64,000 nt of DNA from Kribbella flavida DSM 17836 (GCF_000024345.1 NC_013729.1:1674001-1738000), one strand, 5' to 3'. Positions 34,624 to 44,235 are shown, numbered from the stretch's first letter. Notes: generated from the sequence alone by a model not told the origin. Numbers and translations: made by a program.

Positions 34624-35912
34624 AGCCGGCCGGCCTTCTTCAGGGCGAGGTAGGTGTCGGCGAGGGCGGGGGCGATGTGCTCGGGGTTCTCGTCGACGAC
34701 GGTGACGCCGGCGCGGGTGAGAACGGCGGTGACGCGTTCGCGGTCGAGGCGGGAGCGGGCGGCGGAGGCGGCGGCGTAGACCTCGATCAGGTCGGCGCGG
34801 CTGGACTCCAGCTCGTCCAGGCGGGGATCGGCGACCGAGGCGAGCACGACGACGTGGCGGCGCAGCAGCGGGCCGATGACCGGCAGCAGGGACTCCTCGA
34901 TGACGGCCGGTTCCAGGCCGGTGAGCAGGACGACCAGCGAGCGCTGGCCGAGGCGTTCCAGGACCTGGGACACGACGACGCGGAAGTCGGTCTGGACCAG
35001 CTCGGCGTCGACCGTCGCCAGGGCGTTCACGAACGAGGGCAGCACGTCCTCCGGCGCGGGCCGGCGTACGTCGGCGCGGACGGCGGAGTCGCAGGCGAGC
35101 AAGGAGACGCGGTCTCCGGCGCGGGTGGCGAGGGCGGCGAGCAGCAGGGCGGCGTCCATCGCGTGGTCGAGGCGTGGGGCGTCGCCGACGCGGCCGGCGG
35201 ACATCCTGCCGGAGTCGATCACGATGGCGACCTGCCGGTCCCGCTCCGGACGCCAGGTCCGCAGGACGACGTTGCCGCGGCGGGCGGTGGCGCGCCAGTC
35301 GATGCTGCGCACGTCGTCACCCGGCACGTAGTCCCGCAACGAGTCGAACTCGGTGCCCTGACCCCGGACGAGCAGCGCGGTCCGCCCGTCGAGCTCGCGC
35401 AACCGGGCGAGCCGGGAGGGCAAGTGCTTCCTGCTGTTGAACGGCGGCAGGGCTCGCACGGTCCACGGCACGTGGTGCGACCCCTGCCGCCCAGCGAAGC
35501 CCAGCGGACCGATCGACCGGACAGTCACCCGGTACGCCTTGCGGTCACCGCGCCTCGTCGGCACCAAGTGCGTCATCAGCCGACGCCGCTCCCCAGCAGG
35601 CAGGTCCAGCTTGTGCGGCGGGTCCTGTACGCCGGCCGACGGCGGCCACGCATCCCGCAGCAGGCCCTTGACCCGCCGACCGGGGTTGGCGATCAGCAGC
35701 GAGACCACGGCCTGCTGCCCGAGCCGGACGGCGGTGTCCCCGTCCCGGCTGAGCTGCAGCCGCCGGGGAGAGCCCGCCAGCAGGATGTCGACCACGCACA
35801 CCAGCAGCACGACGCCGACGACCACGCCGATGCCGGACCAGCTCGGCATCAGCAGCGCGACGAAGACGACTCCCAAGCCGGCCAGGACGCCGGCCCGGCC
35901 CGTGACGACCAT
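34620..35912 (-). CDS. DUF58 domain protein
   Basis: A 430-residue protein from ATG 35912, overlapping the MoxR stop by one base. Two hydrophobic helices open it (about 5-45), then a beta-rich part, then the DUF58 core with GTEFDSLRDYVPGDDVRSIDWRATAR (about 205-235) and a VWA-like domain (QVAIVIDSGRMSAG, about 250-400). DUF58 proteins are regularly encoded next to MoxR ATPases and are thought to be their clients, involved in envelope or complex assembly. It is the last gene of a five-gene leftward operon. Confidence 0.9.
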   Translation of the reverse strand: MVVTGRAGVLAGLGVVFVALLMPSWSGIGVVVGVVLLVCVVDILLAGSPRRLQLSRDGDTAVRLGQQAVVSLLIANPGRRVKGLLRDAWPPSAGVQDPPHKLDLPAGERRRLMTHLVPTRRGDRKAYRVTVRSIGPLGFAGRQGSHHVPWTVRALPPFNSRKHLPSRLARLRELDGRTALLVRGQGTEFDSLRDYVPGDDVRSIDWRATARRGNVVLRTWRPERDRQVAIVIDSGRMSAGRVGDAPRLDHAMDAALLLAALATRAGDRVSLLACDSAVRADVRRPAPEDVLPSFVNALATVDAELVQTDFRVVVSQVLERLGQRSLVVLLTGLEPAVIEESLLPVIGPLLRRHVVVLASVADPRLDELESSRADLIEVYAAASAARSRLDRERVTAVLTRAGVTVVDENPEHIAPALADTYLALKKAGRL

Positions 35913-36889
35913 CAGCGCGGTACCGGCACCGTGGCGAGCACGCTCTCCAGCACGGCGTCCGCGGTGACCCCTTCCAGCTCGGCCTCCGGGCGGATCTGCA
36001 CCCGGTGCCGCAGGCAGGGACGTGCCATCGCCTTCACGTCGTCCGGGATGACGTAGTCGCGGCCGGAGAGCCAGGCCCAGGCCCGGGCGACCGCCAGCAG
36101 CGCGGTGGCGCCCCGCGGGGACACCCCGAGCTGCAGTGACGGCGACTGCCTGGTCGCCCGGCACAGGTCCACCACGTACGCCAGGATGTCCTCGCGCACG
36201 GCGACCCGGCGTACGGCGGCCTGTCCGGCCAGCAGGTCCTCGGGACCGGCGACCGGGCGCAGTCCGGCGGCGGTCAGGTCGCGGGGGTCGAAGCCCTGCG
36301 CGTGCCGGGCCAGGACGGCGATCTCGGCGTCGCGCGGCGGCATGTCCAGCGTGACCTTGAGCAGGAACCGGTCCAGCTGGGCCTCCGGCAACGGGTAGGT
36401 GCCCTCGTACTCGATCGGGTTCTGGGTGGCCGCGACCACGAACGGCGACGGCAGCTTGCGCGGCTCGCCGTCGACGGTGACCTGCCGCTCCTCCATCGCC
36501 TCCAGCAGCGCGGCCTGGGTCTTCGGCGGCGTCCGGTTGATCTCGTCGGCGAGCAGGATGTTGGTGAACACCGGCCCGGGCCGGAACTCGAACTCGCTGG
36601 TCTTCGCGTCGTACACGAGCGAGCCGGTGACGTCACCCGGCATCAGGTCCGGGGTGAACTGGACCCGCTTGGTGTCCAGCCGCATCGCCATCGACAGCGC
36701 CCGCACCATCAGCGTCTTCGCCGTGCCCGGGACCCCTTCGAGCAGCACGTGACCGCGGCAGAGCAGCGCGAGCACCAGCGCGGTCACCGCGGTGTCCTGG
36801 CCGACCACGGCCTTGCCGATCTCGGTCCGCAGCTCGACCAGCGCTTGCCGGGCCCGCTCCGGGGTCACCTCAGCGGTCGTGGTTGTCAC
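35912..36889 (-). CDS. MoxR family AAA+ ATPase
   Basis: A 325-residue AAA+ chaperone. Walker A is GVPGTAKT, Walker B LLADEINRT, sensor 1 VVAATQNPIEYEGTYPLPEAQLDRF, and the arginine finger and sensor 2 (GVSPRGATALLAVARAWAWL) lie in the C-terminal lid. MoxR ATPases remodel partner proteins containing VWA-type domains, here most likely the DUF58 protein encoded next. The GTG start 36889 overlaps the DUF4350 stop by 4 bases. Confidence 0.94.
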   Translation of the reverse strand: MTTTTAEVTPERARQALVELRTEIGKAVVGQDTAVTALVLALLCRGHVLLEGVPGTAKTLMVRALSMAMRLDTKRVQFTPDLMPGDVTGSLVYDAKTSEFEFRPGPVFTNILLADEINRTPPKTQAALLEAMEERQVTVDGEPRKLPSPFVVAATQNPIEYEGTYPLPEAQLDRFLLKVTLDMPPRDAEIAVLARHAQGFDPRDLTAAGLRPVAGPEDLLAGQAAVRRVAVREDILAYVVDLCRATRQSPSLQLGVSPRGATALLAVARAWAWLSGRDYVIPDDVKAMARPCLRHRVQIRPEAELEGVTADAVLESVLATVPVPR

Positions 36890-38037
36890 GGGTGTTCTAC
36901 CTCCTGGGTAAGAACTTGCAGAGCGTCGGACAGGGACAGCAGCGCGGCGTCGTCGACCGGTGGACCGCCGTAGAGCAGTTCGTACAGCATGGCCGGGTCC
37001 AGACCGGTCCGGGCCGCCAGCGCGGTCACCACGGCGGTCGGCTCGGCCCGGCGCGGGATGCCGTACGCCTTGTGCAGCTTGCCCAGAGCGGACTCCCGCA
37101 GGGCGGCCGCCGCGCGGTCCCGCGCCCGTGAGCGCCGGTAGAGCCGGGCCCGGCCCTCGGTGGTCTCCGCAGCGTGCACGATCACCGGCAGGGGCTCCGG
37201 GACGACCGGACCCAGCCTGCGGCCGCGCCACAGCGCCACCATGAGCACCGCGAAGGCCAGCGCCCAGGCGACGTACCGGACCCCCGGCGGGATCAGCGGC
37301 TCGCCGCCCTCGTCGTCGGAGTCGTCGAACGTGGAGGACTCGTACTGCGGCAGGTACCAGACCAGCTCAGGGTGGGTGCCGAGCAGGTTCAGCGCCAGCG
37401 CCGCGTTGCCGTCCTGCGCGAGCTCGGCGTTGGTGAAGGACTGCACGCTGCCGATCACGTCGACGATCCGGTCGCTTCGCTCCAGCCGTACGACGGTGTG
37501 GTTGGCGCCGTCGCCGTAGCAGGCCTGCGCGGACGGCGGCGCGGAGTACGAGGTGCCTCTGACGGTCACCGTGCCGGCCTTGACGGCCGCGGGCAGATCG
37601 CAGTCCGGCGCCCGGCTTCCCTTGGGCAGCGACTCGCGGGCGTTCTCGACGCCTGGAGCGAGCGCGTCCAGGGCGTCACGGTCCGGCCGGATCAGGATGA
37701 CGTGGTCCCAGCCGGCCGAGGCGATCCTGTTCCAGTCGGTGCTCCTGAGGTTGCCGGAGGGGCCGACCAGGAGAGCCCGGCCTTGCCCGCTCTCCACCGC
37801 GTCGTCCAGCTCCTCCGTACCGGTCACCTTGACGTTGTGGTTCTCCAGCAGCGTCGCCAGCGCCTTGGCGCCGCTGCCCTCGGTCGAGTCGGGGCTGAAC
37901 GGGCCGGAGGTCCTGGCCGCGGTCGCGATCATCAACGCGATCACACCGAGCACGAGCGCCCCGGTGACCAGCAGTGGGACCCGCAACGCACGCCAGCCCT
38001 CGCCGAGGCTGCGCCCGGTGGCAGTGCTGGTGCTCAT
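36886..38037 (-). CDS. DUF4350 domain membrane protein
   Basis: A 383-residue protein with a membrane helix at about 20-42, an external domain (about 45-250) carrying FSPDSTEGSGAKALATLLENHNVKV, typical of DUF4350, and a second helix (about 255-275). A cytoplasmic tail of about 105 residues has a charged helix (RARLYRRSRARDRAAAALRE). The family is of unknown function and occurs in MoxR/DUF58 operons. Both ends overlap neighbours by 4 bases. Confidence 0.88.
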   Translation of the reverse strand: MSTSTATGRSLGEGWRALRVPLLVTGALVLGVIALMIATAARTSGPFSPDSTEGSGAKALATLLENHNVKVTGTEELDDAVESGQGRALLVGPSGNLRSTDWNRIASAGWDHVILIRPDRDALDALAPGVENARESLPKGSRAPDCDLPAAVKAGTVTVRGTSYSAPPSAQACYGDGANHTVVRLERSDRIVDVIGSVQSFTNAELAQDGNAALALNLLGTHPELVWYLPQYESSTFDDSDDEGGEPLIPPGVRYVAWALAFAVLMVALWRGRRLGPVVPEPLPVIVHAAETTEGRARLYRRSRARDRAAAALRESALGKLHKAYGIPRRAEPTAVVTALAARTGLDPAMLYELLYGGPPVDDAALLSLSDALQVLTQEVEHP

Positions 38038-38672
38038 CCCTGGACCAGCGCCCGGGTGGAGACCCGGCGGGCCGCGTCGTCGGCGGCGACCACCGCGGCG
38101 TAGCGCTCCGGCGTTCCTGGGCGGTTGCCGTAAGCAACCTCGGTGAACACGTCAGCGGCCGGCCGGAGCGGGTCCCGCAGGGCCGGCACCGCACGGCCCG
38201 CGTCCGCGACCGCCTCGTACGCCGTCCGGCCGGCGCGCTCGTCCAGCACGGTCCGCTCGGTCAGCTCGGCGACGCAGGCGCGGAAGCGGCTCCGCACCGC
38301 GGCCGTGAAGTCCCCGCCGGCCGCCTCCTGCTCGGCCTGGGCCCGGTACTGCGCGGCGCTGCGTGGCCGTTCGCTGTCGAAGACCGCCTGGTTCGCACTG
38401 GACCCGGAGGTCCGCAGGACGCCGGCCCGCCAGAGCACCACGACGGCGATCAGGGCGATCAGGCCGAGCAGGAGCACCAGACCGGTCTTGCCGTCGGTGC
38501 TCGGACTGACCAGACCGTCGAGCAGGTCGGCAATCCACTCCAGGACCTTCTGCACCGCCTTGGAGACCAGGGAGTCACCGGCCTGACCGTACGCCGGCTT
38601 CGACAGCTCGCGGGTCGCTTCGGCGGCCGCCTCGTCCCGGGTGGTGTCCACGGGAGGCTCGAACGGGATCAC
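38034..38672 (-). CDS. DUF4129 domain membrane protein
   Basis: A 212-residue protein. A cytoplasmic N-terminus and one central helix (TGLVLLLGLIALIAVVVLW) precede a DUF4129 domain (about 110-205) with FRACVAELTERTVLDERAGRTAYE. The same domain forms the C-terminus of transglutaminase-like membrane proteins. GTG 38672 is preferred because it overlaps the upstream stop as GTGA, the rule in this operon; starts at 38684 or 38729 would give longer overlaps. Confidence 0.82.
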   Translation of the reverse strand: MIPFEPPVDTTRDEAAAEATRELSKPAYGQAGDSLVSKAVQKVLEWIADLLDGLVSPSTDGKTGLVLLLGLIALIAVVVLWRAGVLRTSGSSANQAVFDSERPRSAAQYRAQAEQEAAGGDFTAAVRSRFRACVAELTERTVLDERAGRTAYEAVADAGRAVPALRDPLRPAADVFTEVAYGNRPGTPERYAAVVAADDAARRVSTRALVQG

Positions 38673-39811
38673 CGGTCCGCCCATCCCGTCGGTCCCGGCA
38701 CGGTCGGCCGGAGCGAGGGCCGCATCCACAGGTCGAGCCCTTCACGCCGAACCCGCAGGTCCAGGTAGATCAGCGCCTGCACGGCCGACATGAACGCCAG
38801 ACTGGCGATCAACGTGAGCACCGTGGCGACCCCGGCCGCGACCGCAACCGCGATGCCGACGATCAGCGCGGCCTCGCCGTCACTGCCGTCGGCCCAGCTG
38901 CCGATGGTCACGACCAGCGTGGTGATGCCGAACTGCAGCGCGTAGCTGACGATGTTCACCACCACACCGCCGAACAGCAGGATGCCGAAGACCCGCCAGA
39001 ACTTACCCTTGACCAGCTGCCAGGAGCGCTTCAGCGCACCCCAGGCGCCGACCCGGGCAGGGATGTAGAGGCCGACGTCCGGTGCGTGCTTGCCCTCTAG
39101 CAGCACCACTGTGCCGGCCAGGACCAGGCGGATGCCGAAGATGACCACGAGCAGGCCGCCGAGCAGCATCAGCAGGAGGGCGACAGCCCCGGCGACGTCG
39201 GAGTTGATCGCCGCGTCCGCTCCGGCGCCGGCCCCGAAGACCGCCAGACCCCAGCCGGCCAGCAGGACGACGAACGACAGGGACTGCAGCAGCCCGACGG
39301 CGGCCAGCGGCAGCAGTGCGGGGCGGACGAGGCGAAGCAGCTCACGTGGCCCCAGCCGGCGACCCAGCTGGCTGCGGACCGCCGCCAGCGCGATGATGCC
39401 GGCCAGGGTGCTCGACACCACGGCGAAGAGGACCAGCTGGACGGCGTACATGAGGATCAGGGCGGCGCCGGCCTGCTCGAACGGGTCGCTCTGGTCCAGG
39501 AAGCCGCTGATGCCGCCGGGCACGGTGAGCTGGGTCAGACCCGCCTGGACGGCGGCCAGCGCGATGCCGGCCAGGACCGGCAGGCCCAGCATGATCGCCT
39601 TGTTCTCGGAGATCGTCCGGGCCGCGTTGTCCAGCAGGTCCGCGGGCAGCCAGGGCCGCAGCGCGTCACCGCCGTCCTCCCGGACGCCCAGGCCGTCACC
39701 CGCACCGCCACCGCCTGGGACTGCGCCGAACCCCGGGCCGGGTGCTGCGCCGGACCCTGGGGCCGGTTGGGAAGGCCCGTGGACCGGCTGTCCGCCAAAG
39801 CCGTCCTGCAC
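38669..39811 (-). CDS. Polytopic membrane protein (glycerophosphoryl diester phosphodiesterase membrane-domain type)
   Basis: A 380-residue protein. A Pro/Gly-rich cytoplasmic N-terminus of about 60 residues is followed by six hydrophobic segments (about 72-92, 115-145, 165-200, 205-240, 275-300, 310-345), with a WGALKRSWQLVKGKFWRVFGILL connector. This resembles the membrane domain found in some glycerophosphoryl diester phosphodiesterases, without the enzyme. It is first in the operon, from GTG 39811 with GAGGGGAGG upstream. It is divergent from mtrA. Confidence 0.8.
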   Translation of the reverse strand: MQDGFGGQPVHGPSQPAPGSGAAPGPGFGAVPGGGGAGDGLGVREDGGDALRPWLPADLLDNAARTISENKAIMLGLPVLAGIALAAVQAGLTQLTVPGGISGFLDQSDPFEQAGAALILMYAVQLVLFAVVSSTLAGIIALAAVRSQLGRRLGPRELLRLVRPALLPLAAVGLLQSLSFVVLLAGWGLAVFGAGAGADAAINSDVAGAVALLLMLLGGLLVVIFGIRLVLAGTVVLLEGKHAPDVGLYIPARVGAWGALKRSWQLVKGKFWRVFGILLFGGVVVNIVSYALQFGITTLVVTIGSWADGSDGEAALIVGIAVAVAAGVATVLTLIASLAFMSAVQALIYLDLRVRREGLDLWMRPSLRPTVPGPTGWADR

Positions 39812-39931
39812 GTCGCGCCTCCCCTCGCTCCCGCCTCGCCGGGGTTGTCCCCGGCCACGACTTGCACCATGATCACCCCCCGGGCGGTCAACCCACCGTC
39901 ATTCGCAGCGGTTCGCTCGGCGATCCGGCGT

Positions 39932-40010
39932 GTGCACTACCTGGGGAATGGGACACTATCCGTAGTGCGCACGGCCAGCAGCCGCTGGGCGCATCACTGA
40001 GCGCACTACG
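39932..40010. promoter_or_regulatory. Three copies of a CGCACTAC-type site upstream of mtrA
   Basis: GTGCACTAC (39932-39940), CGTAGTGCGC (39961-39970, reverse orientation) and GCGCACTACG (40001-40010) lie between the divergent membrane operon and mtrA. The last two are perfect complements 30 bases apart, suggesting a regulator that binds cooperatively or loops. Confidence 0.45.
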
Positions 40011-40034
40011 ATCCGGACCGGCAAGGAGCAGGGC

Positions 40035-40733
40035 GTGGCAGAAGGTAACCGGACGATGCGGGGCCGCATCCTCATCGTCGACGACGACACGGCGTTGTCG
40101 GAGATGCTCAGCATCGTGCTGCGCAACGAGGGCTACGACACCTATCTGTGCGCGACCGGTGACAAGGCGGTACCGGCGTTCCGCGAGTTCAAGCCCGACC
40201 TGCTGCTGCTCGACCTGATGCTGCCCGGGATGGACGGCATCGACGTCTGCCGGGCGATCCGGGCCGAGTCCGGCGTACCGATCGTGATGCTGACCGCGAA
40301 GAGCGACACCGTGGACGTCGTGCTCGGGCTGGAGTCCGGTGCCGACGACTACGTGGTCAAGCCGTTCAAGCCCAAGGAGCTGGTGGCCCGGATCCGCGCC
40401 CGGCTGCGGCGGATGGACGAGCCCGGCCCGGAGTCGCTGACCATCGGCGACCTGACCATCGACGTGGCCGGACACTCGGTGAAGCGCAGCGGCGAGACCA
40501 TCCAGCTCACCCCGCTGGAGTTCGACCTGCTGGTCTGCCTGGCCTCCAAGCCGTGGCAGGTGTTCACCCGTGAGGTGCTGCTCGAGCAGGTCTGGGGCTA
40601 CCGGCACGCCGCCGACACCCGGCTGGTCAACGTGCACGTCCAGCGGCTGCGGTCCAAGATCGAGAAGGACCCCGAGCACCCGGAGATCGTGGTGACGGTC
40701 CGCGGCGTCGGTTACAAGGCGGGTGCGGACTGA
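40035..40733 (+). CDS. mtrA: Two-component response regulator MtrA
   Basis: A 232-residue OmpR/PhoB-type regulator. The receiver domain has IVDDD, the phosphoacceptor Asp60 in LLLLDLMLPG, the Thr in MLTAKSDTVD and the Lys in VVKPFKP. The winged helix (about 140-230) reads LTPLEFDLLV, VWGYRHAADTRLVNVHVQRLRSKIE. The sequence is close to Streptomyces and mycobacterial MtrA, which controls cell-wall hydrolases, replication and development. GTG 40035 has AGGAG 7 bases upstream; ATG 40056 is the alternative. mtrB follows. Confidence 0.95.
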   Translation: MAEGNRTMRGRILIVDDDTALSEMLSIVLRNEGYDTYLCATGDKAVPAFREFKPDLLLLDLMLPGMDGIDVCRAIRAESGVPIVMLTAKSDTVDVVLGLESGADDYVVKPFKPKELVARIRARLRRMDEPGPESLTIGDLTIDVAGHSVKRSGETIQLTPLEFDLLVCLASKPWQVFTREVLLEQVWGYRHAADTRLVNVHVQRLRSKIEKDPEHPEIVVTVRGVGYKAGAD

Positions 40734-40825
40734 TCGAGTACGGCCGCGACGAGTCGTCGCAGGCGGAGAAGCCGGACACCGCACCGGAACCCCGCGGGAC
40801 CGAGATCGAGCTCACTGCCGCAGGG

Positions 40826-42463
40826 GTGGACTGGCACGCCCAGCCGCAGCCGTTCTGGCGCACCCACCCGGCCCACTGGCCGGACATCTGGCGCCGCTCG
40901 ATCCAGGCCCGGATCGTCACCGGCACCCTGCTGATGTCGACCGTGGTGCTGATCCTGGTCGGCTGGGTGATGATGAGCCAGGTCACCGACGGCGTGCTGG
41001 AGTCGCGCCGGACCAGTGCCCAGGCCGAGGCTGCCGCGCAGCTGACCGCGCTGACCAACTCGATCAACGCCGCCGACCCGGCCACCATCACGCAGAACCT
41101 GTCCCAGCTGGTCCAGAGCTCCAACCGGGCCGGCTTGTACGACGTGGTGCTGATGCCGACCGACACCTCCGGCTCCACGCTGATCCAGCAGACCGGTGGG
41201 GTGGAGAGCTCGTCGGTCCCGCACGAGCTGCAGTCCTCGGTGTCCAGTGACGAGTCCAAGCTGTTCGACACCTACACCGAGATCAACTACGACGGCCAGG
41301 CCAGTGCACCCGGCCTGGCGATCGGGTCCCAGGTCCGGGTGAACTCCACCGGCGAGCGGTACGAGGTCTACTTCCTGTTCCCGCTCACGGTCCAGCAGGA
41401 GATTCTCGACGTCGTCCAGCGCGCCCTGCTCACCGCGGGCCTGCTGCTGGTCGTCCTGCTCGGCGCCGTGGCCTGGCTGGTCACCCGGCAGGTCGTCACG
41501 CCGGTGCGGATGGCCCGGCGGATCGCCGAGCGGCTCGCGGCCGGCAAGCTCGAGGAGCGGATGCAGGTTCGCGGCACCGACGACCTGGCTCGGCTCGCGG
41601 TGTCGTTCAACAAGATGGCCAGCAACCTGCAGCAGCAGATCCGCCGGCTGGAGGAGCTGTCCCGGCTGCAACGCCGCTTCGTCTCCGACGTCTCGCACGA
41701 GCTGCGGACCCCGCTGACCACGGTCCGGATGGCCGCAGACCTGCTGCACGAGTCGCGCGACCAGTTCGACCCGATGAGCCGCCGCTCGGTCGAGCTGCTG
41801 CAGAACGAGCTCAACCGGTTCGAGGAGCTGCTCGCCGACCTGCTGGAGATCAGCCGGTTCGACGCCGGCGCGGCCGCGCTCGACCTCGAGGACGTGGACC
41901 TGCGCGACATCGTCGCCCGGGTGCTGGAGAACCACGAGACCCTGCGCGCACGGAAGGGCTGCGAGGTCGAGCTGGCGATGCCCGAGCCGTGCCGCGCCCA
42001 GGTCGACTCCCGCCGGATCGAGCGGATCCTGCGCAACCTGATCGGCAACGCGATCGAGCACAGCGAGGGCCGGCCGATCCGGATCAGCACCGCGACCGAC
42101 GAGGACGCCGCCGCGGTCGCCGTCCGCGACCACGGCATCGGCTTCCGGGCCGAGGAGGCCGAGATGGTGTTCAGCCGGTTCTGGCGGGCCGACCCGGCCC
42201 GGGCCCGAACCACCGGCGGCACCGGACTCGGCCTGTCGATCGCGCTCGAGGACGCCCGGCTGCACGGCGGCCGGCTGGACGCGTGGGGCTCGCCCGGCGA
42301 CGGCGCCTACTTCCGGCTCACGTTGCCGCGTCGCCCGGACGTCACCCTGTCCGGGTCGCCGCTGCCCGCCCGGCCGGCCGACGCGTCCCGGGTGGTCAGC
42401 GAGATGTCGCTGGTCGACGTCGGCGCGCCGTACCAGAAGCTGACGGGTGGTGAAGAGCTGTGA
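40826..42463 (+). CDS. mtrB: Sensor histidine kinase MtrB
   Basis: A 545-residue kinase as called from GTG 40826. It has an N-terminal helix (about 28-52), an external sensor region to about 190, a second helix (about 193-215), HAMP, dimerisation domain with phospho-acceptor H291 in FVSDVSHELRTPLTTVRMAADLL, and ATP-binding motifs NLIGNAIEHS, HGIGF and GGTGLGLSIA. No ribosome binding site precedes 40826, and the frame is open upstream to the mtrA stop, so the true start may be a CTG at 40730 overlapping that stop. MtrB phosphorylates MtrA. Its stop overlaps lpqB by 4 bases. Confidence 0.93.
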   Translation: MDWHAQPQPFWRTHPAHWPDIWRRSIQARIVTGTLLMSTVVLILVGWVMMSQVTDGVLESRRTSAQAEAAAQLTALTNSINAADPATITQNLSQLVQSSNRAGLYDVVLMPTDTSGSTLIQQTGGVESSSVPHELQSSVSSDESKLFDTYTEINYDGQASAPGLAIGSQVRVNSTGERYEVYFLFPLTVQQEILDVVQRALLTAGLLLVVLLGAVAWLVTRQVVTPVRMARRIAERLAAGKLEERMQVRGTDDLARLAVSFNKMASNLQQQIRRLEELSRLQRRFVSDVSHELRTPLTTVRMAADLLHESRDQFDPMSRRSVELLQNELNRFEELLADLLEISRFDAGAAALDLEDVDLRDIVARVLENHETLRARKGCEVELAMPEPCRAQVDSRRIERILRNLIGNAIEHSEGRPIRISTATDEDAAAVAVRDHGIGFRAEEAEMVFSRFWRADPARARTTGGTGLGLSIALEDARLHGGRLDAWGSPGDGAYFRLTLPRRPDVTLSGSPLPARPADASRVVSEMSLVDVGAPYQKLTGGEEL

Positions 42464-44235
42464 GACACCGCCGTGCCGGCCTGGTCGCCGCGGCGCTGGC
42501 CGCGCTGATGCTGGCGACCGGTTGCGCGACCGTGCCCACCAAGGGCGAGATCCGCCGCGACAGCAAGGAAGGCCCGGCCGCCGCCGGCGGCGGCATGGTC
42601 GGGGTCAAGGCGCAGTCGCCGCGCCGCAACATGAACCCGCAGGCGATCGTGAACGGGTTCGTCGAGGCGATGTCCGACTTCGGCGGCTACGAGGTGGCCC
42701 GGGAGTACCTGACGCCGGAAGCGGCCGCGCAGTGGAAGCCCGAGACCCGGATCTCGGTCTACGACCAGAGCTCGACGAAAGCGATCACGCCCGCCACCAA
42801 GAACGTCTTCCGGCTCCGCGCGCCGCTGGTCGGCACCATCGACCAGCGCGGCAGCTGGTCGTCGGCGCCCCGCACCAGCACCGTGTCGTTCGACTTCCGG
42901 GTGACCCAGGTGGACGGGCAGTACCGGGTCGCCAGCGTGCCGCCCGGGGTGTTCCTCGGCAGCAACCAGCTCGAGCTGCGGCTCGAACCGTTCGCCCTGT
43001 ACTTCGCCAACCGCGAACGCAACATGCTGGTGCCCGACCCGATCTTCCTGCCCCGCGACCTGCCGGCCGGCCAGAACGCCACCCAGCTCATCCAGCAGCT
43101 GCTGAAGGGCCCGACCAGCCGGCTCGGCAACGGCGCCGGCACCGCCGCCCCGCCCGGCACCCAGGTCAACGTGTCCGTCCCGGTCGACAACGGCACCGCC
43201 ACCGTCGAGCTGAGCGACGTCGCCAACGGCCTGTCCGAAGGCGACCGCGAACTGCTCGCCGCGCAGATCATGTGGACGCTGCGCCCGATCAGCACCCGGG
43301 TGAAGATCACCGTCGGCGGCACCAAGCTGCTCGGCGACACCAGCCCCGACACCCTGCAGTTCTCGAACTTCGCCAACTTCGACCCCGCCGTCCCGGTCCC
43401 GCAGATGAAGGACCTGTACGGCGTCAGCAAGGGCAAGGTCCAGCGCATCCCGCTCGACGGCTCCGGCCCGATCGGCCCCAGCCCGCTCGACGACAGCGCG
43501 CTCTCGCTGTACACGGCCGAGTCGTTCGCGGTGAACCTGCGCGGCTCCGACGGCGCCATCGTCACCACCGTCGACGGCAAACCCTCGGTCGCCGTCGCGC
43601 CGCTGGAAACCCTGGACGAGGACGACAAGGTCGATCCCGTGCGCACCGAGGGCGAGGTGCTGCGGCCCAGCTTCGACAACCAGGACAACCTCTGGATCGT
43701 CGACCGGGCCAGGAGCAGCGCGCCCCGGCTCCGGGTCCGCGCCAAGGACGGCAAGGTCTCCGACGTCCGGGTCAACTTCCTCGGCAACACCCCGCTGAGC
43801 CTGCGGATGGCGCCGGACGGCGTACGCGCGCTGATGGTGATGCGCGACAAGGCCGGCAAGAACTTCGTCCAGACCGGCACCGTCAACAGCAACGACGCCA
43901 AGCAGCTCCAGCTCGGCCAGTTCCGCAAACTGGAGCTCTCGCTGACCGACATCACCGACGCCACCTGGAGTCAGCTCGGCGTGCTCGTCGCCGGCAAGCC
44001 CCGCCCCGATGCCGCTCGTGAACTCTGGTTCGTCAACACCGACGGGTCGCAGCCCCGTCTCGTCCCGGGCGTCGCGAACAACTTCGAGGCCAAGACGCTG
44101 GCCTCCAACAGCAACCTGGACACGCTGCCGGCCGTGAAGGACACGGACGGGCGCATGCACTGGCAGCAGAAGGACCTGAGCTGGCAGACGCTGGAGGATC
44201 CGCCGGTGGTGGTGGATCCGGTGTATCCGGGCTGA
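42460..44235 (+). CDS. lpqB: Lipoprotein LpqB
   Basis: A 591-residue lipoprotein. The signal peptide ends in a lipobox LATGC with the lipidated Cys22. The mature part has a GerMN domain (about 190-300, LPAGQNATQLIQQLLKGPTSRL) and a C-terminal beta-propeller-like LpqB domain. LpqB binds the external domain of MtrB and tunes the MtrAB system in mycobacteria and streptomycetes. GTG 42460 overlaps the mtrB stop as GTGA, so the three genes are one translational unit. Confidence 0.94.
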   Translation: MRHRRAGLVAAALAALMLATGCATVPTKGEIRRDSKEGPAAAGGGMVGVKAQSPRRNMNPQAIVNGFVEAMSDFGGYEVAREYLTPEAAAQWKPETRISVYDQSSTKAITPATKNVFRLRAPLVGTIDQRGSWSSAPRTSTVSFDFRVTQVDGQYRVASVPPGVFLGSNQLELRLEPFALYFANRERNMLVPDPIFLPRDLPAGQNATQLIQQLLKGPTSRLGNGAGTAAPPGTQVNVSVPVDNGTATVELSDVANGLSEGDRELLAAQIMWTLRPISTRVKITVGGTKLLGDTSPDTLQFSNFANFDPAVPVPQMKDLYGVSKGKVQRIPLDGSGPIGPSPLDDSALSLYTAESFAVNLRGSDGAIVTTVDGKPSVAVAPLETLDEDDKVDPVRTEGEVLRPSFDNQDNLWIVDRARSSAPRLRVRAKDGKVSDVRVNFLGNTPLSLRMAPDGVRALMVMRDKAGKNFVQTGTVNSNDAKQLQLGQFRKLELSLTDITDATWSQLGVLVAGKPRPDAARELWFVNTDGSQPRLVPGVANNFEAKTLASNSNLDTLPAVKDTDGRMHWQQKDLSWQTLEDPPVVVDPVYPG

